From positions 1 through 28,189 of the forward strand of contig SKRP01000257.1 in assembly GCA_007118445.1 (NCBI GenBank): a stretch of 28,189 bases of DNA, in the 5' to 3' direction. The notes under the pieces were generated by a model, which saw only the letters and a program-made list of their open reading frames with translations, was not told the origin of the DNA and made no database searches. The DNA comes from Natronohydrobacter sp. Its GTDB lineage: Bacteria; Pseudomonadota; Alphaproteobacteria; Rhodobacterales; Rhodobacteraceae. Position numbers and translations under genes: made by a program. Shown here in pieces: positions 7,952-17,933 of this stretch; position 1 is the stretch's first letter, and each line of letters starts with the position of its first letter.

Positions 7952-8839
7952 ATGCAGGTATTTATCGGTGTGGATGGTGGCGGTTCGGGCTGCCGCGCGC
8001 AGGCAGAGCTTGGCTCAGGCCAGCGCAGCGCAGTCGTGACCGGCGGGGCCGCGAATGTGTTCAGCGACCCTGACCGCGCTGTCGTGCAGATTGCCACAGT
8101 GCTGGAAAAGGTGCTGGCGCAGGCACGCGCGCTGGCGGGGGGCGATACGGCCCTGTCGCCACAGATCGTTCTGGGGCTGGCGGGCCTGCATGAGACGCAG
8201 GCCGAGGATGCCTTGCGCGCGGCCCTGCCCTATCCGCATCTCACCCTCACGGGCGATATCGACATCGCGCTGGCCGGGGCGTTTCAGGGGGAAAGCGGGA
8301 TCGTGATGGCAGTGGGTACTGGCTCGGTTCTGGCGCGGCAGCACGCAGGCGAAACCCTGCGTCTGGGCGGGCACGGGCTGGCGCTGGGGGATGAGGGTAG
8401 CGGGGCCTGGATCGGTCGCGAAGCGCTGCGCCGGGCGCTGCACGCGCGCGACGGGATTGGCGCGGGCGGGATGCTGGCCCCCGCGATCTGGCAGGAATTT
8501 GCCACGCGCGGCCAGATGATCCGCTTTTCGCGCGCGGCGCATCCGGCAGAATATGCAGCACTCGCCCCGCTGGTGCTGGATCTGGCCGCAGCACATTGCC
8601 CGCTCGCCTGCGCAATCCTCGATGACGCCTGCGCCTATCTGCGGCGCGCGATCCTGCGATTGCAGGAGGGCGTAGCGGGCCTGCCGGTCGCGGGTCTGGG
8701 CGGGCTTGGGCCTGTGCTTCTGGATCGGATCATCGCGCAGGGCGGCGGGTCTTTGCGCCGCGTGGCCCCGAAAGGCGGCGCATTGGACGGGGCGCTCTGG
8801 ATTGCCCGCAAGGGCGCGGGCATCAGAAAGGACAGATGA
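7952..8839 (+). CDS. BadF/BadG/BcrA/BcrD-type sugar kinase (probable N-acetylglucosamine/N-acetylmuramate kinase)
   Basis: A 295-aa ASKHA-fold kinase. ATG 7952 is chosen because it follows a strong AGGAGG (7941-7946) and begins MQVFIGVDGGGSGCRA, the ATP phosphate-1 loop; the frame is open far upstream but that part is antisense to murQ. The phosphate-2 loop appears as VGTGS (within GIVMAVGTGSVLA) and the adenosine region as LGDEGSGAWIGREAL and AGLGGLGPVLL. The family phosphorylates amino sugars with ATP. Divergent murQ and overlapping nagA imply GlcNAc and/or MurNAc as substrate; which one cannot be decided from sequence. The stop overlaps the nagA start as ATGA. Confidence 0.87.
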   Translation: MQVFIGVDGGGSGCRAQAELGSGQRSAVVTGGAANVFSDPDRAVVQIATVLEKVLAQARALAGGDTALSPQIVLGLAGLHETQAEDALRAALPYPHLTLTGDIDIALAGAFQGESGIVMAVGTGSVLARQHAGETLRLGGHGLALGDEGSGAWIGREALRRALHARDGIGAGGMLAPAIWQEFATRGQMIRFSRAAHPAEYAALAPLVLDLAAAHCPLACAILDDACAYLRRAILRLQEGVAGLPVAGLGGLGPVLLDRIIAQGGGSLRRVAPKGGALDGALWIARKGAGIRKDR

Positions 8840-10002
8840 TGGAACAGATGCTCAGGGCCGCGCGGATCTTTGACGGCACCCGCTTTCACGAGGACGCCGC
8901 AGTCAGCCTGACCGCCGGGGGCCGGATCGCCGCGCTGCACGCGGCAGGCACTGCACTGCCGCGTGACCTGCCTGTGACCGATCTGGGCGATGCGATCCTC
9001 GCGCCGGGTCTGGTCGATCTGCAGGTCAATGGTGGCGGCGGCGAGATGATCGGGCCGGATACGGATGCAGCACAGATCGCGCGAATCTGTGCGGCGCATA
9101 TCCGACTTGGGGCCACGGCGATCCTGCCCACGCTGATCAGTGACCGCACCGAGGTGACAGCACAGGTGATCCGCGCAGGCATTGACGCAGGGCACGCCGG
9201 GGTGCCCGGTTTCGCAGGGCTGCATCTGGAAGGCCCGCATCTCGATCCGGCCCGCAAGGGGGCGCATGACGCAAACCATCTGCGCCCGATGCAGGCGGCT
9301 GATCTGCACCTTCTGTGCGAGGCCGCCCGCGCCCTGCCTGCACTGAAAGTCACTCTCGCCCCGGAAATGGTGGGCTTGGCGCAGATCACAGCGCTCACGG
9401 AGGCTGGCGTGCTGGTCAGCCTTGGCCATAGCGGCTGCACGGCGGGCACAGCACAGGCCGCCCATGCGGCCGGGGCGCGCTGCGTCACGCATCTGTTCAA
9501 CGCGATGGGCGGGCTGATGAACCGCGCGCCCGGTCTGGTCGGCGCGGCGCTGACCACCCGGCTTGCGGCCGGGATCATCGCGGATGGGGTTCATGTCGCG
9601 CCCGAATGCCTGCTTGTGGCGCTCGCGATGAAGGCCGAGCCAGACCTGTATCTCGTCAGTGATGCCATGGCCGTGGCGGGCAGCAGCGCCGCGCATTTCC
9701 GGCTCAATGGCCGCAGGATCCTGCGCGAAGGGGGCCGCCTGACGCTGGAGGATGGCACCTTGGCCGGGGCCGATATCACCCTGCCGCAATCCATCGCCCA
9801 TCTGATCCGGCTGGGCGTGGCGCCGGAACGCGCAGTGGCAATGGCCAGCCGGGTGCCCGCAGATATCATCGCGGCGCAGGACCGGGGCCGCATCACCCAA
9901 GGCGCGCGCGGGGATTTCGTGGTGCTGTCCCCGGATTTCACCTTGCAGCACAGCTATGTCGCAGGTGTTCGGCAGGGGGATGACGCAACGCAGAAGGGTT
10001 GA
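8836..10002 (+). CDS. nagA: N-acetylglucosamine-6-phosphate deacetylase
   Basis: 388 aa amidohydrolase that deacetylates GlcNAc-6-phosphate to glucosamine-6-phosphate, the step after MurQ in amino-sugar recycling. Motifs in order: APGLVDLQVNGGGG (56-69), HLEGPH with metal ligand Glu132 (130-135), LGHS (196-199; His198), THLFNAM (218-224; His219), ADGVH (249-253) and the catalytic aspartate in VSDAM (Asp276). ATG 8836 overlaps the kinase stop (ATGA); a second in-frame ATG follows at 8839. AAAGGA (8827-8832) is the likely ribosome site, though close to the start. nagB is not in the window. No T-run terminator follows before metH. Confidence 0.94.
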   Translation: MMEQMLRAARIFDGTRFHEDAAVSLTAGGRIAALHAAGTALPRDLPVTDLGDAILAPGLVDLQVNGGGGEMIGPDTDAAQIARICAAHIRLGATAILPTLISDRTEVTAQVIRAGIDAGHAGVPGFAGLHLEGPHLDPARKGAHDANHLRPMQAADLHLLCEAARALPALKVTLAPEMVGLAQITALTEAGVLVSLGHSGCTAGTAQAAHAAGARCVTHLFNAMGGLMNRAPGLVGAALTTRLAAGIIADGVHVAPECLLVALAMKAEPDLYLVSDAMAVAGSSAAHFRLNGRRILREGGRLTLEDGTLAGADITLPQSIAHLIRLGVAPERAVAMASRVPADIIAAQDRGRITQGARGDFVVLSPDFTLQHSYVAGVRQGDDATQKG

Positions 10003-10026
10003 AAAAGCGCGCGCAACATGACGGGC

Positions 10027-10054
10027 ATTCATAATCCTGTTGCAGATAATGAAT
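10027..10054. promoter_or_regulatory. 28-bp imperfect palindrome upstream of metH, abutting a possible promoter
   Basis: ATTCAT-A-ATC (10027-10036) and GAT-A-ATGAAT (10045-10054) are complementary apart from one A/A mismatch, around an 8-bp centre. Immediately downstream TTGGCT (10055-10060), 17 bp, TAAGGT (10078-10083) is a weak promoter candidate. This looks like a regulator site for methionine synthase. I could not match it to MetR, SahR or a SAM/SAH riboswitch from memory. Confidence 0.4.
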
Positions 10055-10107
10055 TTGGCTTGGGTTTGCGCACTGCGTAAGGTGCCCCACCAGATTCGGA
10101 GCCCTGC

Positions 10108-11144
10108 ATGACCCTTGCTTTCAGCCTGCCAGACTCGGACAGTCTCGCCAAACTCACCGCCGCCGCGCGCGAGCGCATCCTTGTGCTTGATGGCGCGATG
10201 GGCACGCAGATTCAGGGGCTGGGGCTGGCTGAGGAGGATTACACAGGCCATGGCTCGGGCTGCGCCTGCGCCCATCACACGGACCATCCGCAGACCGGCA
10301 ATAACGATCTGCTGAATCTGACCCAGCCCGACGAAATCGAGGAAATCCATTTTCGCTACGCCATGGCCGGGGCGGATATCGTTGAAACCAATACGTTTTC
10401 GTCAACCAGCATCGCGCAGGCCGATTACGGGCTGGAACATGCGGTGCATGACCTGAACGCCTCGGGTGCCTTTCTCGCGCGCCGTGCCTTGAACCGCGCC
10501 ACCGCCACTGACGGGCGGCCCCGTTATGTCGCGGGCGCGCTGGGGCCGACCAACCGCACGGCAAGCCTCAGCCCCGATGTGAACGACCCCGGCTACCGCG
10601 CTGTCACCTTCGATGGGCTGCGCGTGGCTTATGGCGAACAGTTGCGCGGGCTGATCGCAGGCGGGGCCGATATCATCCTGATCGAGACGATCTTCGACAC
10701 GCTGAACGCCAAGGCCGCGATTTTCGCGTGTCTTGAGGTCTTTGCCGAAACCGGCCGCCGCCTGCCGCTGATGATCTCGGGCACGATCACCGATGCTTCG
10801 GGGCGCACCTTGTCGGGCCAGACCCCCACGGCTTTCTGGCATTCGGTGATGCACGCGCGCCCCTTCACCATCGGACTGAACTGCGCGCTGGGGGCCGATG
10901 CCATGCGCCCGCATCTGGTCGAACTGGCCAGCACTTGCCCCACTCTGGTCTGCGCTTATCCGAATGCGGGCCTGCCCAATGCTTTCGGCGAATATGACGA
11001 AACCGCCGAACAGACCGCCGCGCTGATCGGCGGCTTTGCCCGCGACGGGCTGGTCAATGTCGTGGGCGGCTGCTGCGGCACCACGCCCGACCATATCCGC
11101 GCGATTGCCGAAGCTGTCGCCCCTCACGCGCCAAGGAAATTGCC

Positions 11145-11148
<4 letters not shown>
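10108..11148 (+). CDS. Methionine synthase, homocysteine-binding subunit (split MetH, N-terminal half)
   Basis: 346 aa covering only the zinc-dependent homocysteine S-methyltransferase module of MetH. LVLDGAMGTQIQ (26-37) and GNNDLLNLTQP (64-74) are family signatures; zinc ligands are Cys259 (GLNC) and Cys322-Cys323 (GGCCGTTP). A short Cys/His-rich insert, GSGCACAHHTDH (49-60), precedes GNNDLL. In E. coli this domain is fused to the folate, cobalamin and reactivation modules; here it ends in a stop that overlaps the next start (ATGA at 11145-11148). The junction is clean, so this is a natural split rather than a frameshift. It must act with the downstream product in trans. Confidence 0.93.
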
Positions 11149-13870
<2,722 letters not shown>

Positions 13871-13874
<4 letters not shown>

Positions 13875-13891
13875 CGCGTGCGGCGCGTCAC
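13871..13891 (+). terminator. Hairpin at the metH stop codon
   Basis: A perfect 8-bp stem GTGACGCG/CGCGTCAC (13871-13878 and 13884-13891) with a 5-nt loop overlaps the TGA stop of metH (13872-13874). No T-run follows, so it is only a possible terminator or 3'-end stabiliser. Confidence 0.35.
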
Positions 13892-13943
13892 ACGGCAGGA
13901 ACGGATGCAGAACATTTGAATTGACGCGCTGCGTCTCTGCGCT

Positions 13944-15479
13944 ATGACTCAGCTTATGGAGTCACCGGTTCTCGTCTGGTTCAAACGCGATTTGCGGGTC
14001 ACGGATCACCCGGCGCTGGCGCTGGCCGGTCCCAGAATCCTGCCGGTCTATATCATCGAACCGGATTATTGGGCACTGCCCGACACATCGGCGCGGCAAT
14101 GGGCCTTCACCTCCGAGGCACTGTCCAGCCTGCGCGACACGCTTGGCGCGCTGGGCCAGCCGCTGGTCATCCGCTGGGGCGATGCTGTGCGGGAACTGGC
14201 GCGGCTTTGCGCGCGTCACAAGATCACGCGCATCCTCAGCCATGAAGAAACCGGCAATGGCTGGACCTATGCCCGCGACCGCCGCGTTGCCGCCTGGGCG
14301 CGCGAAAACGGGATCGACTGGCAGGAAGTCCCGCAATCGGCAGTGATCCGGCGGCTGAAATCGCGCGATGGCTGGCAGAGCGCGCGCAACCGTTTCATCC
14401 GCGAGGGCGTGGTGCCGACCATCGAAGCGCTGGACCCTGTCGTCACCAGCGATCTGCCTGACCGCCTGCCCGATGCCCGCGCGCTGGGCCTGCCCGCCGA
14501 TCCCTGCCCGCACCGGCAGAATGGGCGGCACGCGACAGCGCGCAATCTGCTGGACAGCTTCCTTGCGACACGCGGCACGCACTATCGCAGCGCCATGTCC
14601 TCGCCGCTTTCGGCTGAACGCGCCTGTTCGCGCCTGTCCCCCTATCTGGCGCTGGGTGTGCTGTCCGTGCGCGAGGTCGAACATGCCCGCCAGACCGCCC
14701 GCAAGGCCCATGCGTCCGACAAGGACTGGACGCAATCGCTCAACAGCTTTGCCAAGCGGCTGGCCTGGCGCGACCATTTCATCCAGAAGCTGGAAGACGA
14801 GCCCGAGCTTGAGACCCGCTGCCTGCACCCGGCGCATGAAGGGCTGCGTGCGACCGATGCCGCGCGGCTGCAGGCCTGGTGCGCAGGCGAAACCGGGCTG
14901 CCCTTCGTCGATGCCTGTATGCGCTATCTGGCGGCGACCGGCTGGCTGAATTTCCGGATGCGGGCCATGCTGATGTCCTTTGCCTCTTACCAACTGTGGC
15001 TCGACTGGCGCGACAGCGGCGCGCATCTGGCGCGGCAATTCACTGATTATGAGCCCGGCATCCACTGGAGCCAGTGCCAGATGCAATCCGGCACCACCGG
15101 GATCAACACGCTGCGCATCTATAACCCGGTCAAACAGGGCCATGATCAGGACCCGCAGGGCCGATTCATCCGCGCATGGCTGCCGGAATTGCGCGCCGTG
15201 CCGCAGCCATTCCTGCACCGCCCCTGGGACTGGCCCGAGGCACAGCAACAGCTTGCCGGGCGCTATCCCGAGCCCATTATCGATCTGGAACAGGCCGGGC
15301 GCGCAGCGCGCGACCGGATGTGGGGCTTGCGCAAGGGCGACGGGTTTCAGAAGATCTCGGCCAGGATCGCGCAGAAACATGCCTCGCGGGCAGGCGACAG
15401 CGCGCGCAGCAGCGCCATGGCGACCCGGCGCGCGCGTCGGGGCAAATCCGACCCGGCACAGCTCAGCTTCGATCTCTAG
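13944..15479 (+). CDS. DNA photolyase/cryptochrome-family flavoprotein with atypical FAD pocket
   Basis: 511 aa from ATG 13944 (ATG 13956 is equally possible; neither has a strong ribosome site). The N-terminal Rossmann antenna domain starts at VLVWFKRDLRVTDHPAL (9-25). The helical FAD domain includes LSPYLALGVLS (231-241), FAKRLAWRDHF (269-279), FVDACMRYLAATGWLNFRMR (321-340) and DPQGRFIRAWLPEL (403-416). Light-driven repair of UV dimers is the expected role. In place of the usual Asn-Asn-Gly-x-Trp-Gln-Trp segment this protein has YEPGIHWSQCQMQSGTTGIN (369-388), so the FAD-N5 asparagine and proximal electron-transfer tryptophans of E. coli PhrB appear replaced. The C-terminus is Arg/Ala-rich. 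It could be a distinct photolyase subgroup or a photoreceptor. Confidence 0.88.
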   Translation: MTQLMESPVLVWFKRDLRVTDHPALALAGPRILPVYIIEPDYWALPDTSARQWAFTSEALSSLRDTLGALGQPLVIRWGDAVRELARLCARHKITRILSHEETGNGWTYARDRRVAAWARENGIDWQEVPQSAVIRRLKSRDGWQSARNRFIREGVVPTIEALDPVVTSDLPDRLPDARALGLPADPCPHRQNGRHATARNLLDSFLATRGTHYRSAMSSPLSAERACSRLSPYLALGVLSVREVEHARQTARKAHASDKDWTQSLNSFAKRLAWRDHFIQKLEDEPELETRCLHPAHEGLRATDAARLQAWCAGETGLPFVDACMRYLAATGWLNFRMRAMLMSFASYQLWLDWRDSGAHLARQFTDYEPGIHWSQCQMQSGTTGINTLRIYNPVKQGHDQDPQGRFIRAWLPELRAVPQPFLHRPWDWPEAQQQLAGRYPEPIIDLEQAGRAARDRMWGLRKGDGFQKISARIAQKHASRAGDSARSSAMATRRARRGKSDPAQLSFDL

Positions 15480-15689
15480 CGACACTTGCACATGATGCAG
15501 CGGGCATCGCTGCTGGCCGGCCGTCCGGCCCCATCGCGACCTGCAGGCGCAGGCAGCCCGACAAGCCGTATACGCCGGGAGCGCGCGAATCTAACGCGCA
15601 GATAACAGGGCGTGTGGTGAAGTGGTCTTGTCGCGGCATTTGCGGTCGCCGGGCTCGCCCAGCCCAAGTCAGGCAGGCATGGTCCGACC

Positions 15690-15868
15690 GAAACCGTCAG
15701 GGGGTAGGGGACAGAAATTGGACATGAACTTGTTTCTCAGGTGGTCGCCACCACACTGATAGATTGCCGGAACAGCCGGAGGGCTTTCGCCAGCTTGGCT
15801 CTGGTTTTCAGGACCAAAGAATTTTCAGTACCTGATGCCCCTGTCTGAGAGGACAGGGGCATTCTTTT
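15690..15868 (+). ncRNA. Candidate small RNA ending at an orphan terminator (5' end unknown)
   Basis: A strong intrinsic terminator stands 356 nt after the photolyase stop with no gene in between. Upstream of it lie GGTGG-TCG-CCACC (around 15738-15750) and a nested arrangement in which CCGG-AAC-AGCC (about 15763-15773) can pair with GGCT-CTGG (15797-15804). This suggests a terminated, folded transcript. I could not match it to 6S RNA, SRP RNA, tmRNA or the CCUCC-motif sRNAs of Rhodobacter. It could instead be a long photolyase 3' UTR or an attenuated leader of the downstream operon. The 5' boundary given is a guess. Confidence 0.35.
15835..15868 (+). terminator. Strong rho-independent terminator
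   Basis: A perfect 11-bp stem ATGCCCCTGTC/GACAGGGGCAT (15835-15845 and 15852-15862) with loop TGAGAG, followed by TCTTTT (15863-15868). It is the best intrinsic terminator in the window and does not follow an annotated gene closely. Confidence 0.85.
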
Positions 15869-15969
15869 CACCTCGACCGCGCTGAGCAAAACACAAGACA
15901 GACCGAAACACGACGCTCCGCAACAGCTTCCGGATACGCTGCGCCTGACAAGGATGCTTCTGGTCAGAC

Positions 15970-15981
15970 ACTTGTCAACAA
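15970..15981. promoter_or_regulatory. Operator-like site 1 (ACTTGTCAACAA)
   Basis: 12-bp word recurring as an exact reverse complement at 16102-16113. Its core TTGT-CA-ACAA is itself a dyad, typical of a dimeric regulator site. It lies 236 bp before the proposed SARP-like start. Confidence 0.4.
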
Positions 15982-16101
15982 TCTTGCGGCCCGGCGCGCG
16001 TGGTGCAGTCCCCAGCCCCGACGCTGCGACTAACGCCCTTCTAACGATGGTTGATTCACGCTCGATTCATGTCACACTCGCTACAGAGCCTTGCCTGATG
16101 T

Positions 16102-16113
16102 TTGTTGACAAGT
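16102..16113. promoter_or_regulatory. Operator-like site 2 (TTGTTGACAAGT), inverted copy of site 1
   Basis: Exact reverse complement of 15970-15981, with 132 bp between centres. It includes TTGACA, a perfect -35 consensus word (16105-16110), although no good -10 follows at 16-18 bp. Binding here could autoregulate the trio of genes starting at 16206. Confidence 0.4.
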
Positions 16114-16205
16114 TCCCGGTCACAGTACGGCCCCGCCATAACGCAGACCTTGACTGCCTAGACCTGACAGCCTTGATCCGACAGGAACCCTTGGGACTGG
16201 AAACG

Positions 16206-17927
16206 ATGACCGGCGCGCATCCTGGAACACAGCCAGTTCTGCGGCTCTATCTGGCAGGCCCAATGCGGGTCACGGACGGTCAGGGCAAGAAACTTGTCAT
16301 CCGGGGACGCAAGGCACAGGCGATTCTGGCACTGACAGCGCTCGCCCCGCAAATGCAGCGGTCGCGTGTCTGGCTGCGCGACAAACTCTGGAGCCAGTCC
16401 GATGAAAGCCGCTCTTCCACCAGCCTTCGCCAGTCGCTTTTCGAACTGCGCCGCGATCTCGGGCCCAGAGCGCAGGATGCGCTTGATATCGACACGGATC
16501 GCGTCGGGCTGAGCGCAGAACATGTCTGGGTCGATGTGACCGAAATGCAGCGTGACGCGGCCCTGTTCGCCAGAATGGGGCTGAGCGAAGAGACCGAGCT
16601 GCTTGAAGGCTTTGATATAAGCGACCCGGAATTCGAGGAGTGGTTGCAGACGGCCCGGTTCGACTGGGCCGACATGGCCGGGTCGCTGGCGGCGATGCGG
16701 CCGGCGCGGCTCTTGATGCACGGCACCGGGCAGGGTCTGTCCGCCGCGCAGCTGCGTCTGGCTTTGATGCGCGGGGTAGTTCAGGGGGGCGATGAACTGA
16801 CCCATCACCTGTCGGATTTCCTGACCGAGCGGATCATCGACAATATCCGAGAATTGATGCCCCTGCAGGTGATCGACCTGCGCAGCCGCACGGCCCCGAT
16901 CGAGGATCTTGCAGAAAGCGCCGAGGCAGAGCTGTTCTGCCGGATGCGCGTGCTCACTGTCGGGCGGAACGTGACGCTGACCTTCTTTGTCTACCGGTCG
17001 TCCCGTCTGGCCATCGAATGGAGCCAGTCCATCCAGTGCACACTCGACGACCTGCATCAGGCCGAATCCCTGCTCTTGATGGGTTTCATCGCGCAGAATA
17101 CGGATCGTCTGGCCCGGACCCTGCTCAGTCATATCCCGGAAGAGCAGGAGGACACCATGCCGCTGCGCGCCGGATATGCGGCGATGAACCTGCTGTTCCG
17201 GCTGGAAGATACCGCGCTCGACAAGGCCATGGCCTTGATCGAGAAAACCGAGGACGCAGGCGCGAAAACCGGCGCGACCCATTCACTGACGGCCGGGTTG
17301 CGCGCCTATGCGGCCTCTTTTGCGGTGGGCGAGAATCTGGGCACGCTGAACGCGGAAGACAGCCAGCGGCTGCATCAGCTGATCAGTGCAAAGCTGGATG
17401 ACAACCCGTTCAACGCGATCACACTGTCCTGTCTGGGCCATGTCATCGGCTATGTGTTTCAGGAACATGATCTGGCGGGCAAGGTGCTGCAGCGCGCCGT
17501 CGCGCTGAACCCCTCGCAGGCTTTCGCATGGGATCATCTGGCGCTGCACAAGCTGTATACCGGTGACTATGACACGGCCCTGCGCCATGCCCGGCGTGCC
17601 ACGCAGCTCGGGGCCTTCAGCCCGATTTCCTACAGTTATGACACCACGCTGGCCATGGCCGCGTCACTGGCCGGGGATTATTCCCGCGCCATCATCGCCG
17701 GGCGCCGGGCGCTGCAAAAGCAGCCGCGTTACAAGGCTGCGCTGCGCTACCTGATGGTGGCGCATTCTGCCGCGGGCCAGCGCGCGGCTGCCGAAGACAC
17801 CCGCGACCGGCTGTTGCGGCTCGACCCGGATTTCATCGACCCGCAGGTGCAACAGCGCCGCTTCGGGTTGCGCGAGACCGCCGAGACGCACGCGCTGTTG
17901 CGCAATCTGCGAAATCTGATGGAGTGA
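16206..17927 (+). CDS. SARP-like transcriptional regulator with TPR-type C-terminal repeats
   Basis: 573 aa from ATG 16206, preceded by a weak GGGA (16193-16196). The N-terminal 10-105 resembles the winged-helix DNA-binding domain of SARP/AfsR regulators: VLRLYLAGPMRVTDGQG, IRGRKAQAILAL, LRDKLWS, and SSTSLRQSLFELRRDL. A middle region (about 106-400) is of unclear fold and may include a bacterial transcriptional activator domain. The C-terminus (about 430-573) reads as TPR-like helices, for example LQRAVALNPSQAFAWDHLAL and RRATQLGAFSP. No transmembrane segment. It is followed after 6 nt by the PAP2 gene, so is probably the regulator or sensor of this three-gene unit. An upstream in-frame start at 15954 would add 84 residues without family resemblance. 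The inducing signal is unknown. Confidence 0.75.
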   Translation: MTGAHPGTQPVLRLYLAGPMRVTDGQGKKLVIRGRKAQAILALTALAPQMQRSRVWLRDKLWSQSDESRSSTSLRQSLFELRRDLGPRAQDALDIDTDRVGLSAEHVWVDVTEMQRDAALFARMGLSEETELLEGFDISDPEFEEWLQTARFDWADMAGSLAAMRPARLLMHGTGQGLSAAQLRLALMRGVVQGGDELTHHLSDFLTERIIDNIRELMPLQVIDLRSRTAPIEDLAESAEAELFCRMRVLTVGRNVTLTFFVYRSSRLAIEWSQSIQCTLDDLHQAESLLLMGFIAQNTDRLARTLLSHIPEEQEDTMPLRAGYAAMNLLFRLEDTALDKAMALIEKTEDAGAKTGATHSLTAGLRAYAASFAVGENLGTLNAEDSQRLHQLISAKLDDNPFNAITLSCLGHVIGYVFQEHDLAGKVLQRAVALNPSQAFAWDHLALHKLYTGDYDTALRHARRATQLGAFSPISYSYDTTLAMAASLAGDYSRAIIAGRRALQKQPRYKAALRYLMVAHSAAGQRAAAEDTRDRLLRLDPDFIDPQVQQRRFGLRETAETHALLRNLRNLME

Positions 17928-17933
17928 ACCCGG

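Larger units (their letters stand above)
15480..16205. other. Long non-coding region upstream of the SARP-like gene
   Basis: 726 nt with no convincing gene. From left: a 6-bp stem GGCCGG/CCGGCC (15515-15520 and 15525-15530), perhaps the photolyase 3' end; a structured segment ending in a strong terminator at 15868; and two inverted copies of a 12-bp word (15970-15981 and 16102-16113). A frame stays open from ATG 15954 into the regulator gene, but its first 84 codons lack family similarity and overlap the operator-like repeats, so I treat it as leader DNA. Confidence 0.5.

Noticed and set aside
10003..10107. SAM/SAH or cobalamin riboswitch upstream of metH
   Set aside because: The 105-nt leader has a palindrome but none of the conserved riboswitch core words I could recognise, and it is too short for a cobalamin riboswitch.
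15480..15834. Insertion-sequence remnant
   Set aside because: A phrase such as GGGGACAG is reminiscent of mobile-element ends, but no transposase fragment, paired terminal repeats or target duplication is visible.
15954..16205. N-terminal extension of the SARP-like protein
   Set aside because: No similarity to the regulator family, and it contains the inverted operator-like words; downstream ATG 16206 starts right before the recognisable domain. Kept as an alternative only.
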